From positions 1 through 14,594 of the forward strand of contig JBHHWI010000076.1 in the NCBI GenBank assembly GCA_046756445.1: DNA of 14,594 nt, in the 5' to 3' direction. Position 1 is the first letter of the stretch, and the number at the start of each line of letters is the position of its first letter. Of the stretch, positions 6,725 through 13,933 are shown in pieces. This DNA comes from JACZWL01 sp046756445 (lineage in GTDB: Bacteria; Pseudomonadota; Gammaproteobacteria; Steroidobacterales; Woeseiaceae). The notes beneath the pieces were generated by a model. That model was given only the letters and a program-made list of their open reading frames with translations, ran no database searches and was not told where the DNA came from. The position numbers and the translations under genes were made by a program.

Positions 6725-7465
6725 GTGACTCGACTCGACGGCAAGGTGGCGCTGGTAACCGGTGCATCCGGTGCAATAGGGCGCGCGATCGCCGTCAAAC
6801 TCGCCTCGCGGGGCGCAATCATCGCAGCCCACTATGGCAGCAACGTCGCAGCCGTCGCCGAAACGGCCCGCCTCGTTGGCGCTGCCGGCAGCGACGCTGA
6901 GATTATCAAGGCCGACATGGCCGACGCAGCGCAGATCCGGGCAATGTTTGCCGAAATCGACGACGCGTACGGGCGGCTCGACATACTTATTAATAACGCC
7001 GGTGTAGGCATACAGAGGAATATCAGCGACATATCCGAGGAAGACTTCGAAAAAACGTTCGCGATAAACACGAAGGGCTATCTATTCTGCATGCAGGAGG
7101 CAGGCAAGAGAATCGGCGAGGGCGGCCGCATGATCAACATTTCGTCCGTGCTCGCTCAGCTCAGCCGCCCCGGCACGGCACTGTACGCGGCGACCCGGTC
7201 CTCGGCGAGAGTATTCGCGAGAATCGGGGCCCAGGAATACGGGGCTCAGGGAATCACGGTGAACTCAATAAGCCCGGGCCCGGTAGAACCGGGAATGTTT
7301 CAGGACACATCGGAGACGATCAGGGAGCGCGCCCGCGCCCTGTCTCCCTTCAATCGTGTCGGCGCGCCCGAGGACATTGCCGACATCGTCGCATTCCTGG
7401 TCTCGGACGAGGCCCGCTGGATTACCGGGCAGGACATCGTCGCCGCCGGCGGCGCGGTCAGCTAG
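6725..7465 (+). CDS. SDR family oxidoreductase with YxxxR active site
   Basis: A 246-residue classical short-chain dehydrogenase/reductase. The Rossmann fold shows TGASGAIG (12-19) for NAD(P) binding, D64 in KADM, NNAG (90-93), N115 in AINTKG, catalytic S141 (NISSV) and Y154. The lysine of YxxxK is replaced by R158 (YAATR; codon CGG). The C-terminal part (SISPGPVEPG, then ITGQDIVAAGG) is normal, so the protein is full length. It resembles FabG-type 3-oxoacyl reductases, but the substrate cannot be assigned. The GTG at 6725 was chosen because GGAG lies 6 nt upstream (6715-6718); a TTG at 6701 inside the kinase's end has no such site. It starts 16 bp after the kinase stop, so it is probably cotranscribed with the sortase regulators. 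Its TAG stop abuts the left end of the MITE-like element. Confidence 0.9.
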   Translation: MTRLDGKVALVTGASGAIGRAIAVKLASRGAIIAAHYGSNVAAVAETARLVGAAGSDAEIIKADMADAAQIRAMFAEIDDAYGRLDILINNAGVGIQRNISDISEEDFEKTFAINTKGYLFCMQEAGKRIGEGGRMINISSVLAQLSRPGTALYAATRSSARVFARIGAQEYGAQGITVNSISPGPVEPGMFQDTSETIRERARALSPFNRVGAPEDIADIVAFLVSDEARWITGQDIVAAGGAVS

Positions 7466-7708
7466 CCCGAAGATTGCACGAGAGTCCGGGATTGTGGGCG
7501 CGAGATCGTTGTGGCTGACGCCGCTCTGGACCGAGAGTCATAGCGGGCTATGGCTCGAGGGAAGAGCCAGTCAGGCGCAACGAGATCCGGCCACAGACCG
7601 GACAGCCAGCGAAATCGACGAAGTGTCACCACTTGGGAATTCCTGATTCGTATTGAAATCATATCGTTGTCAATGATCTCGGGCGGTCTCGTGCAATCTT
7701 CGGGCTAG
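7462..7708. mobile_element. MITE-like element with 22-bp terminal inverted repeats
   Basis: Bases 7462-7483 and 7687-7708 are perfect inverted repeats of 22 bp with 203 bp between them. The outer tips are CTAG, then CCCGAAGATTGCACGAGA. CTAG is its own complement, so it may be a 4-bp target duplication around a 239-bp element rather than part of the repeat. No transposase is encoded; the open frames inside (up to 66 residues) match nothing I recognise. Internal small hairpins exist, e.g. CATAGC/GCTATG. The element lies exactly between the SDR stop and the LEA-type gene stop. This fits a non-autonomous insertion; a folded intergenic RNA or long terminator stem is the alternative. The IS family is not assigned. 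Confidence 0.6.
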
Positions 7709-7709
7709 T

Positions 7710-8201
7710 TCATTCGCCGAAGAGTCGGGCCGCCAGCAATTCAATGCTGCCTGTGCTGGAAAACTCGAGCGGCTTGGCGGCGGGAATATCGACCGTGAGA
7801 CTGCCGCTCAGTTCATATTCCATCTGGCGGCGTATTCCGGTTCGAATCAACGTGGAGATAGCTGAAGTCGTCCGAAACAGATCCAATTCGGCGCTGATGG
7901 TAAATACGCCGCTGCCGTTCGACGGTACAGTGAAGCCGCCTGGAGTCTCGCCACTGGCGAACTGCTGGTCTCCGAGCCGGACGCGATAGCGTACCGACCT
8001 GACCGGCAGCGGGAACGGATTCGGATTGCTGACATCGAAGCCGAGCAGGCAGGTTTGGCGGTCGAAGTCGACGTCCGGCATCTCGACACTGGTGAGCGCG
8101 ACTGAGGGCGTACTGATCACTGCGTCCATGCCACCACAACCCGTCGTCGCCGAAATGGCGACCAGTGATACGGCTTTCAGGCCAATGCATCGAATATCCA
8201 T
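7710..8201 (-). CDS. LEA type 2 / WHy-domain family lipoprotein (putative)
   Basis: A 163-residue protein with an N-terminal signal (KAVSLVAISATTGC) whose Cys22 is a probable lipidation site, although Thr at -3 is atypical for a lipobox. The rest is one LEA-2/WHy beta domain (about 38-150): CLLGFDVSNPNPFPLPVRSVRYRV... holds the hallmark NPN-x-x-PLPV and the following Y-x-V-x-L strand, then GGFTVPSNGSGVF. Bacterial members are small envelope proteins linked to desiccation or stress tolerance by homology to plant LEA14; the exact role here is unknown. The ATG at 8201 has GGGAG 5 nt upstream. The gene starts 23 bp after the NTF2-like lipoprotein gene, so they form an operon. Its stop lies 1 bp outside the MITE-like element. 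Confidence 0.78.
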   Translation of the reverse strand: MDIRCIGLKAVSLVAISATTGCGGMDAVISTPSVALTSVEMPDVDFDRQTCLLGFDVSNPNPFPLPVRSVRYRVRLGDQQFASGETPGGFTVPSNGSGVFTISAELDLFRTTSAISTLIRTGIRRQMEYELSGSLTVDIPAAKPLEFSSTGSIELLAARLFGE

Positions 8202-8224
8202 GTCCACTCCCTGACGAGCGACGC

Positions 8225-8668
8225 TCAACGAAGCTCCTGTCCAAGCTCGCCCCAGCGGGCGCCGATGAGCATCCATTCGCCGTCGTCCCTGGCAAGCTCC
8301 AATGAAAACCGGTAGGCATCGGCATTGACCCCGAGTGCGCGAGTCGTCGTCCCGACACCGGCGACCGTAAGCAGGATTTCCGCGGCCGTGCCGCCGCTCA
8401 CAGTCAGCCCGTCGATGCTGAAAACGAGTGCGACCGACTTCTGGCGCAGGAAATAGGCGCGCAGAATATTGTTGATTGCGTCCCGGTCGTTCCCCCTGGC
8501 ATCCTCATAGTCCTCCGAGACCATCGCGATCAACGCTCGACGGTCCAGATCCCCGGCGGCAGCGGAGGCAGCAGCGACCCAGTTGCGCAGCTCCTCTTCG
8601 GGCCCGACGGAGGGACCCCCGCAGGCAGCCAGCAATGCACATATCGCGCAAAAGGGAACCAAACGCAT
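8225..8668 (-). CDS. Small lipoprotein, NTF2-like fold (putative)
   Basis: A 147-residue predicted lipoprotein. The signal peptide MRLVPFCAICALLAAC has a clear lipobox, LLAAC, with Cys16. The mature part begins with a helix (EEELRNWVAAASAAAGDLDRRA), then SEDYEDARGNDRDAINNILRAYFL and four long beta strands ending in DDGEWMLIGARWGEL. This helix-then-curved-sheet pattern, with a C-terminal strand of type W-x-L-x-x-A-x-W, resembles SnoaL/NTF2-like proteins. No catalytic residues can be assigned. It is first in a two-gene operon with the LEA-type lipoprotein, suggesting a joint envelope role (inference). A GAGGGG stretch lies about 10 nt before the ATG. The product is otherwise unrecognised. Confidence 0.75.
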   Translation of the reverse strand: MRLVPFCAICALLAACGGPSVGPEEELRNWVAAASAAAGDLDRRALIAMVSEDYEDARGNDRDAINNILRAYFLRQKSVALVFSIDGLTVSGGTAAEILLTVAGVGTTTRALGVNADAYRFSLELARDDGEWMLIGARWGELGQELR

Positions 8669-8766
8669 AGAGCCCGCCCCTCATTAGTGCTAAAACACAC
8701 TATGAGCGGTTGGACTTGCCCTGTTCTGTGACGTGGTTCTCAGATCGGGCCTGATCGGATATCCCT

Positions 8767-9429
8767 ATGGCGGTCAAATTACTCAGCGAAAGCGCAGATG
8801 CGACGGTCACCGACGACGACCAGCTTCGCATCGATGCGATTCTTTCATTCTGGTTCATGGAGGCCGAACTCACCGCGCCGCAGATCGACGGGCGCATGGA
8901 TATCTGGTTTGGCGAGGACCCCGTATTCGATCACGAGATAGCAAAGGAGTTTGCAGCGGACGTCGACCAGGCATCGGCCGGTAATCTCGACCACTGGGCG
9001 CACGAGCCACGGGGTCGGCTGGCCCTGATCCTGCTGCTCGATCAGTTCCGGCGGAATATGTACCGCAACACACCCGAAGCTTTCGAGAAAGACAGGGCCG
9101 CCCTGAGACTCTGCGTCGAAGGGGCCATGGAGAAGAAAGACAAGGGCCTGGCCCCGATACAGCGCGTTTTCTTCTACATGCCTCTCCAGCACGCCGAGTC
9201 CCGCAAGGTGCAGGCCAAGTCCCGCGAGCTCTACAAGCGCCTTGCCAAGGCGGTCTCGCCGACTTACAAGGAAACCTTCGAGACCATTGCCCAGTTCGCG
9301 GATCTCCACGCCGATATTGTGGAGCGCTTCGGCCGGTTTCCCCACCGAAACAGGTTGCTGAATCGCGAGAACAGCCCTGAAGAGGAGGAATACCTGGCAG
9401 GCGACGGCCCGGACTTCGGGCAGGGCTGA
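8767..9429 (+). CDS. DUF924 family protein
   Basis: A 220-residue all-helical protein of the DUF924 family. Diagnostic blocks in order are ILSFWF (25-30), WFGEDPVFDHEI (47-58), LALILLLDQFRRNMYRNTP (85-103), RVFFYMPLQHAES near residue 135, and RFGRFPHRNRLLNR followed by EEEEYL near the C-terminus. It is soluble, with no signal peptide. Family function is unknown; the tetratricopeptide-like helical fold suggests binding rather than classical catalysis (general knowledge, not seen here). It is divergent from the lipoprotein operon (98-bp gap) and convergent with the MATE gene. Length is normal. The ATG at 8767 has only a weak purine stretch upstream; the conserved core begins about 20 residues later. 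Confidence 0.9.
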   Translation: MAVKLLSESADATVTDDDQLRIDAILSFWFMEAELTAPQIDGRMDIWFGEDPVFDHEIAKEFAADVDQASAGNLDHWAHEPRGRLALILLLDQFRRNMYRNTPEAFEKDRAALRLCVEGAMEKKDKGLAPIQRVFFYMPLQHAESRKVQAKSRELYKRLAKAVSPTYKETFETIAQFADLHADIVERFGRFPHRNRLLNRENSPEEEEYLAGDGPDFGQG

Positions 9430-9433
9430 CAGG

Positions 9434-9463
9434 GGACTGACCGGGGACGCCTCCAGTCAGTCC
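9434..9463. terminator. Hairpin between convergent DUF924 and MATE genes
   Basis: GGACTGAC (9434-9441) pairs perfectly with GTCAGTCC (9456-9463), and part of the 14-nt loop can add further G-C pairs. It spans the 27-bp gap between the convergent stops; the right arm includes the MATE stop codon. There is no U tract, so it would be a weak intrinsic terminator or a 3'-end stabilising stem. Confidence 0.4.
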
Positions 9464-10812
9464 AGGTGCCGCCGGGACACCCGGAGGAAGCGGACCGTTA
9501 GCAGCAGCGCCGCGACCGACAGGCCCAGTACGAATCCTCCCCAGGTGTAATGCGGCTCGAGCCGGTAGGTGATGGTCGCCAGATACGCGAGCGGAAACGC
9601 CAGGAACCAGTACGAGAATATGTTGATCAGCATGGGTACGCGCGTGTCCTTGTAACCGCGCAGGACACCCGCCGCGCCGATCTGAACTCCGTCTCCAATC
9701 TGAAATATTGCGGCCATGAGCAGCAGGCTGATGGCGATCGCCTGAACCGCCGTGTCGTTGGTATAAAGTTTCACCACGGTGTCCCTGAAGACCAGCAGCA
9801 ACAGCGCCGTACAGCTCATAAAGACCGCACACATCAGAATGCCGGTCGTGCCGCCGAAGCGGGCGGCTGCCACGTTGCCCGCACCCAGGGCATGGCCGAC
9901 GCGAATCGTCGCCGCCGAGCTCAGCGCCAGCGGAATCATGAACATGGTCGCCGCGAAATTGATCGCAATCTGGTGCGCCGCGGTGATATTGGCGCCGCGC
10001 GTGCCCATGAGGATCGACACCGCCGAGAAAAGACCCGCTTCCGCGGTAATTGTCATCGCGATGGGCATGCCGAGCGAGAAGATTTCCCTGATGATCTCGG
10101 GCCGTACCGGCGCCACGCGAACGAATATCTGCAGCGGCCGATAGGCAGGATCCAGGTAGACGCAGGATCCGAGCACGATCATGCCCAGCCACATCGAGAT
10201 GGCGCTCGCAAGACCGCAACCGACGGCGCCGAGCGCTGGCGCACCGAAGTGGCCAAACATCAGAACATAGTTCAGGAACACGTTGCATGCCAGCGCGAAG
10301 ATGGTCGTGTACATGATCGGCCGCGTATGCCCGATGCCTTCGGTCGTAAACCGGAACGCCAGGAAGGCGCAGATTCCAGGCGCACCGAACATGATCGCCC
10401 GAACGTATCCGACGGTCAGATCGCGGAACTCGGTCGCGATGCCCACGAACCGCATCGCCGGCTCGACCAGTAACTGGGCCACGATCAGGATGGATATGCC
10501 CAGCCCCGCGGCTATCCAAAGTCCCTGCCGGGTGTATCGCCCGATCAACGACGGGTTTCCGGCGCCGAAATGCCGGGCCGCGATCGGTGAGATCGCCATC
10601 ATCAGGCCGAGCATGACGGTGAAGCCCAGAAACCAGACGCTGCCCCCGACTGCGACCGCCGCAAGCACGTCGGCCCCGAGACGACCGGCCATCACTGCAT
10701 CCGAGAAATGCATGCCTGCGATCGCAAGGTTATTGATGATCAGCGGACCGGCCAGGCGCAACAGCACCGAGGCTTCGTGACGCCGGTTTTTGCTCGATGT
10801 AAAGGTCGTCAT
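9457..10812 (-). CDS. MATE family multidrug efflux transporter, NorM-like
   Basis: A 451-residue polytopic membrane protein with about 12 hydrophobic segments in two related halves, as in MATE transporters. The first half holds LAGPLIINNLAIAGMHFSD and AVMAGRLGADVLAAVAVGG; the second holds the matching GTRGANITAAHQIAINFAAT and FMIPLALSSAATIRVG, then ALGAGN, the NorM-type signature. NorM proteins export cationic drugs and dyes in exchange for Na+ or H+ across the inner membrane; the substrate here is unknown. The start is uncertain: ATG at 10812 gives a usual N-terminus, while GTG at 10836 would add eight residues, and neither has a strong Shine-Dalgarno. It is divergent from the thiolase gene and apparently monocistronic. 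Confidence 0.92.
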   Translation of the reverse strand: MTTFTSSKNRRHEASVLLRLAGPLIINNLAIAGMHFSDAVMAGRLGADVLAAVAVGGSVWFLGFTVMLGLMMAISPIAARHFGAGNPSLIGRYTRQGLWIAAGLGISILIVAQLLVEPAMRFVGIATEFRDLTVGYVRAIMFGAPGICAFLAFRFTTEGIGHTRPIMYTTIFALACNVFLNYVLMFGHFGAPALGAVGCGLASAISMWLGMIVLGSCVYLDPAYRPLQIFVRVAPVRPEIIREIFSLGMPIAMTITAEAGLFSAVSILMGTRGANITAAHQIAINFAATMFMIPLALSSAATIRVGHALGAGNVAAARFGGTTGILMCAVFMSCTALLLLVFRDTVVKLYTNDTAVQAIAISLLLMAAIFQIGDGVQIGAAGVLRGYKDTRVPMLINIFSYWFLAFPLAYLATITYRLEPHYTWGGFVLGLSVAALLLTVRFLRVSRRHLD

Positions 10813-10856
10813 TCGTCTTGTTCTGGTGTCATTCACGACTGTAGCATGTGGCGCTT

Positions 10857-10910
10857 ATGTTCAATGGCGGCAATAGTGTAAAGTTGCGCACGGCTCACCC
10901 TTTTGAACAT
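10857..10910. promoter_or_regulatory. Inverted repeat flanking the thiolase leader
   Basis: ATGTTCAA (10857-10864) and TTGAACAT (10903-10910) are perfect 8-bp inverted repeats separated by 38 bp in the gap between the divergent MATE and thiolase genes. The right copy sits just before the thiolase Shine-Dalgarno. It could be a paired operator or an mRNA leader stem, but an 8-bp match may be chance. Confidence 0.25.
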
Positions 10911-10921
10911 CGGAGGCAGAC

Positions 10922-12208
10922 ATGTTGCACGATGGACAATCCATCCGAGTGGCGGTGATCGGGGGATTGAGGATTCCATTCTGTCGCGCCCACAGTGTGT
11001 ATAGGGGCTCGAGCAACCAGGACATGATGACCGCCACGTTGAAGGGGCTCATCGGCAAGTACAGCCTGGAGCGTCAGATACTCGGCGATGTCGCGCTCGG
11101 TGCGGTGATCAAGCACTCCACGGACTGGAATCTCGCCAGGGAGTCAGTCATCGGTTCCGGCCTGTCTTTGAAAACGCCGGCCTTCGATCTTCAACGCGCC
11201 TGCGGCACCAGTATCGAGGCCTGCCTTCACATAGCGAACAAGATTTCCCTCGGTCAGATCGAGGCCGGTATTGCCGGCGGCACGGATTCCATAAGTGACG
11301 CTCCGATCGCTTTCCGGGGAGGGCTGCGCCGGATCCTGCACGACAGTCATGGCGGCAGGTCCATGATGGAGAAGATCGCGCCCTGGTTCCGGCTGCGTCC
11401 GTCGTACCTCCTGCCCGAATTCCCCGGCGTCACGGAACCGCAGACCGGACTGTCGATGGGCGAAAGCATGGAGATCACGGCGAAGGAGTGGGAAGTGGCC
11501 CGGGAGCATCAGGACCAGCTCGCACTGACGAGCCACGTCAAGGCGGCAAAAGCGTACGAGGAGGGTTTTTACGAGGATCTCGTCGTCCCTTACGAAGGGG
11601 CCGAAGAGGACAACAATATCCGCCGGGACACCAGTTATGAAAAGCTCGCCGCTTTGAAACCGGTATTCGACAAGAGCGAAGACGGAACAATGACGGCGGG
11701 AAACAGCACGCCGTTGACCGACGGTGCCGCCGCCGTGTTGCTCGCATCCGAAGAGTGGACAAAGAAGAAAGCCCTGCCGATTGCTGCCTTTATCACATTT
11801 GTCAATGTTGCCGCCGTCAACTTCATCGACGATGACGGACTTCTGATGGCGCCGGTATTCGCCGTGTCCGACATGTTGAAGAAGGCAAACCTTCGGCTGC
11901 AGGAATTCGACTTTTACGAGATTCACGAGGCATTTGCCGCACAAACCATCGCTACGCTCAAAGCCTGGCAATCTGAGCAGTTCTGCCGAGCCCGGCTCGG
12001 TGGTAATGAGCCGTTGGGCCCGATCGATCTCGCCAAGCTGAATGTAAAAGGTGGCAGTATCGCCATCGGTCACCCGTTTGCTGCCACCGGCGCCCGCGTC
12101 ATAGCGACGATGGCCAAGCTTTTGAGTCAGAAAGGTACGGGACGTGGCCTGGTATCCGTCTGCACCGCCGGCGGCATGGGCGTGACAGCGATCATGGAAG
12201 CGGCTTAG
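10922..12208 (+). CDS. Thiolase, acetyl-CoA C-acyltransferase (FadI-like)
   Basis: A 428-residue thiolase. The acyl-binding nucleophile is C94 in LQRACGTSIEA. The second half carries AGNSTPLTDGAAA, EIHEAFAAQ (the HEAF form typical of the FadI/trifunctional-beta branch), H384 in GGSIAIGHPFAATGAR and the second catalytic cysteine C414 in CTAGGMG. All catalytic residues are intact. It should catalyse thiolytic cleavage of 3-oxoacyl-CoA in fatty-acid oxidation, or acetoacetyl-CoA formation; sequence alone does not separate these. It is cytoplasmic. The ATG at 10922 has a strong GGAGG five nt upstream. The length fits FadI (about 430-440). No FadJ-type partner gene is adjacent; the symporter gene follows after 10 bp. 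Confidence 0.92.
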   Translation: MLHDGQSIRVAVIGGLRIPFCRAHSVYRGSSNQDMMTATLKGLIGKYSLERQILGDVALGAVIKHSTDWNLARESVIGSGLSLKTPAFDLQRACGTSIEACLHIANKISLGQIEAGIAGGTDSISDAPIAFRGGLRRILHDSHGGRSMMEKIAPWFRLRPSYLLPEFPGVTEPQTGLSMGESMEITAKEWEVAREHQDQLALTSHVKAAKAYEEGFYEDLVVPYEGAEEDNNIRRDTSYEKLAALKPVFDKSEDGTMTAGNSTPLTDGAAAVLLASEEWTKKKALPIAAFITFVNVAAVNFIDDDGLLMAPVFAVSDMLKKANLRLQEFDFYEIHEAFAAQTIATLKAWQSEQFCRARLGGNEPLGPIDLAKLNVKGGSIAIGHPFAATGARVIATMAKLLSQKGTGRGLVSVCTAGGMGVTAIMEAA

Positions 12209-12218
12209 GGCCGGGAGC

Positions 12219-13931
12219 GTGGGCCTCAGCGAAGCGCTCGCGACGATCAACGCCGTCCTCTGGAACGAGACCTGGCTCTATGTCATCGTCGGCACGGGCG
12301 TTCTTTTCACCATATGGAGCGGCGTCTCACAGTACAGGGCGCTTACCCATGGCCCTGCCGTCGTACGCGGCGTCTACGACGATCCGGACGACCCCGGCGC
12401 CATCAATCACTTCCAGGCGCTCTCGGCGGCCCTGTCGGGCACGGTAGGTCTCGGCAATATCGGCGGCGTTGCGCTGGCCATCACCCTGGGCGGCCCCGGT
12501 GCAATCTTCTGGATGTGGGTTGTCGGGTTCCTCGGCATGGCGATCAAGCTGACCGAAGTCACGATGTCGATGCTCTACAGAAACACCGATGATCCGCAGA
12601 ACCCGCATGGCGGACCGATGTGGGTGGCTGACAAGGCGCTCGCCCGCATGAAGCCGGAACTGAAGTGGCTCGGCAAGACAATCGCGGTCGTTTTTTGCAT
12701 TTGTCTGCTCGTTTCATCGGCAACCGGCGGAAACATGTTCCAGGCCTGGAATGTCGCCGAGGTCACCAACGAGTATTTCGGCGTTCCGGGCTGGGTGTGC
12801 GGCGTTGTTCTGGCTGCGCTGGTCGCCGCCGTCATCATCGGCGGCATCAAGCGAATCGGCAAGGTCGCCGGCAGGCTCGTGCCCTTCATGGTGGCCCTGT
12901 ATCTGCTGGCGGGCTTCTACATTCTGTTTCTGAACATCGAGAAGATCCCGGGGATATTCGCGACGATCGTCGGCAGCGCGTTTACACCGACCGAGGCGAG
13001 CGGCGCCTTTATCGGCGGCACGGTCGCGTCCGCATTCCTGTTCGGCATGAAGCGCGCCGTGTTTTCGAATGAGGCCGGTCAGGGATCGTCGCCTATCGCC
13101 CACTCCGCGGCGAAGACTGACGAACCCGTTCGTGAGGGCGTTGTCGCAGGCCTCGAGCCGTTCGTCGATACCATAGTGGTTTGCACGTTTACGGCACTGA
13201 TTATCCTCGCTACCGGCATCTGGAACCGAGGGCCGGACGTCATGTTCGAGCGCATTCCCGAGCCGTCGCAGACCGTGGCCGGATGGCAATTCCAGGATAC
13301 TTCGCTGCCTGCCGGTGACTGGCAGGATGGCGAAATCGTGACGCTCGTCGTCAGGGCAGGCGAGAACCCGGCGACGGGGCAGCCATTTCACCGCATTGAC
13401 GGCGTCGTCGCCTCCTACGCGGGCCGATTTGTCATCCGCTGGGACGCGCTCCAATCCGCGGCAAAACCGCAGATCGTCGGTGGGGGGCTCTACAAAACCT
13501 ACGTCGGCGCCACATTGACGGCCAAGGCCCTCGATTCGGTGACACCGGGACTCGGCAAGTGGCTGATCACGATCGCGTCCTGGTTATTCGGGATATCGAC
13601 CATCATCGCCTGGGCCTATTACGGGGAACAGGGGTTGCAGTATCTGGCCGGTGATCGGGGCGCGCTGCCTTTCAAGCTCGTTTTCTGCAGCCTGACCTTT
13701 ATCGCAACGCTCGGCCACATCAAAACCGATACCGATCTCGACAACATGACGGGGATCGGGCTCGGTGTCATAATCTGGGCGAATCTTCCTATCATCTGGA
13801 TCTTCGGCTACCAGGCGATGCGCGCCTACAAAGACTACATCGGCAGATTAATAGATGGGCGAATGGGCCCGGATCATCCGCCGCCGAGCATCGAGGACCT
13901 CCTGTCAGGCAGGGATGTCGAATCCGGTTAG
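12219..13931 (+). CDS. Alanine/glycine:cation symporter (AGCS family) with extra loop domain
   Basis: A 570-residue inner-membrane carrier of the AGCS family, which couples Na+ (or H+) to uptake of alanine, glycine or similar small amino acids. Family blocks are HFQALSAALSGTVGLGNIGG (64-83), FSNEAGQGSSPIAHSAAKT (282-300), GLEPFVDTIVVCTFTALIIL (311-330) and IIAWAYYGEQGLQYL (462-476). About 90 extra residues (roughly 337-428) lie between two membrane helices where ordinary members have a short loop; they look soluble and strand-rich (GEIVTLVVRAGENP, GVVASYAGRFVIRW). The start is GTG: no in-frame ATG fits, and GGGAG lies almost directly before it, giving unusually short spacing. It follows the thiolase stop by 10 bp, so the two are probably cotranscribed. 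It ends 2 bp from the convergent next gene. Confidence 0.92.
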   Translation: MGLSEALATINAVLWNETWLYVIVGTGVLFTIWSGVSQYRALTHGPAVVRGVYDDPDDPGAINHFQALSAALSGTVGLGNIGGVALAITLGGPGAIFWMWVVGFLGMAIKLTEVTMSMLYRNTDDPQNPHGGPMWVADKALARMKPELKWLGKTIAVVFCICLLVSSATGGNMFQAWNVAEVTNEYFGVPGWVCGVVLAALVAAVIIGGIKRIGKVAGRLVPFMVALYLLAGFYILFLNIEKIPGIFATIVGSAFTPTEASGAFIGGTVASAFLFGMKRAVFSNEAGQGSSPIAHSAAKTDEPVREGVVAGLEPFVDTIVVCTFTALIILATGIWNRGPDVMFERIPEPSQTVAGWQFQDTSLPAGDWQDGEIVTLVVRAGENPATGQPFHRIDGVVASYAGRFVIRWDALQSAAKPQIVGGGLYKTYVGATLTAKALDSVTPGLGKWLITIASWLFGISTIIAWAYYGEQGLQYLAGDRGALPFKLVFCSLTFIATLGHIKTDTDLDNMTGIGLGVIIWANLPIIWIFGYQAMRAYKDYIGRLIDGRMGPDHPPPSIEDLLSGRDVESG

Positions 13932-13933
13932 CA

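Noticed and set aside
7484..7686. Small open frames inside the MITE-like element, possibly a transposase remnant
   Set aside because: Up to 66 residues with no DDE-type or DNA-binding motif that I recognise; not enough to call a pseudogene.
8685..8702. TAGTG/CACTA inverted repeat in the divergent lipoprotein/DUF924 region
   Set aside because: Only 5 bp per arm, which is expected by chance; there is no supporting promoter pattern.
8870..10519. Long minus-strand open frame across the DUF924 and MATE genes
   Set aside because: It is Arg/Gly/Pro-rich shadow coding; both underlying genes have clear family motifs in other frames.
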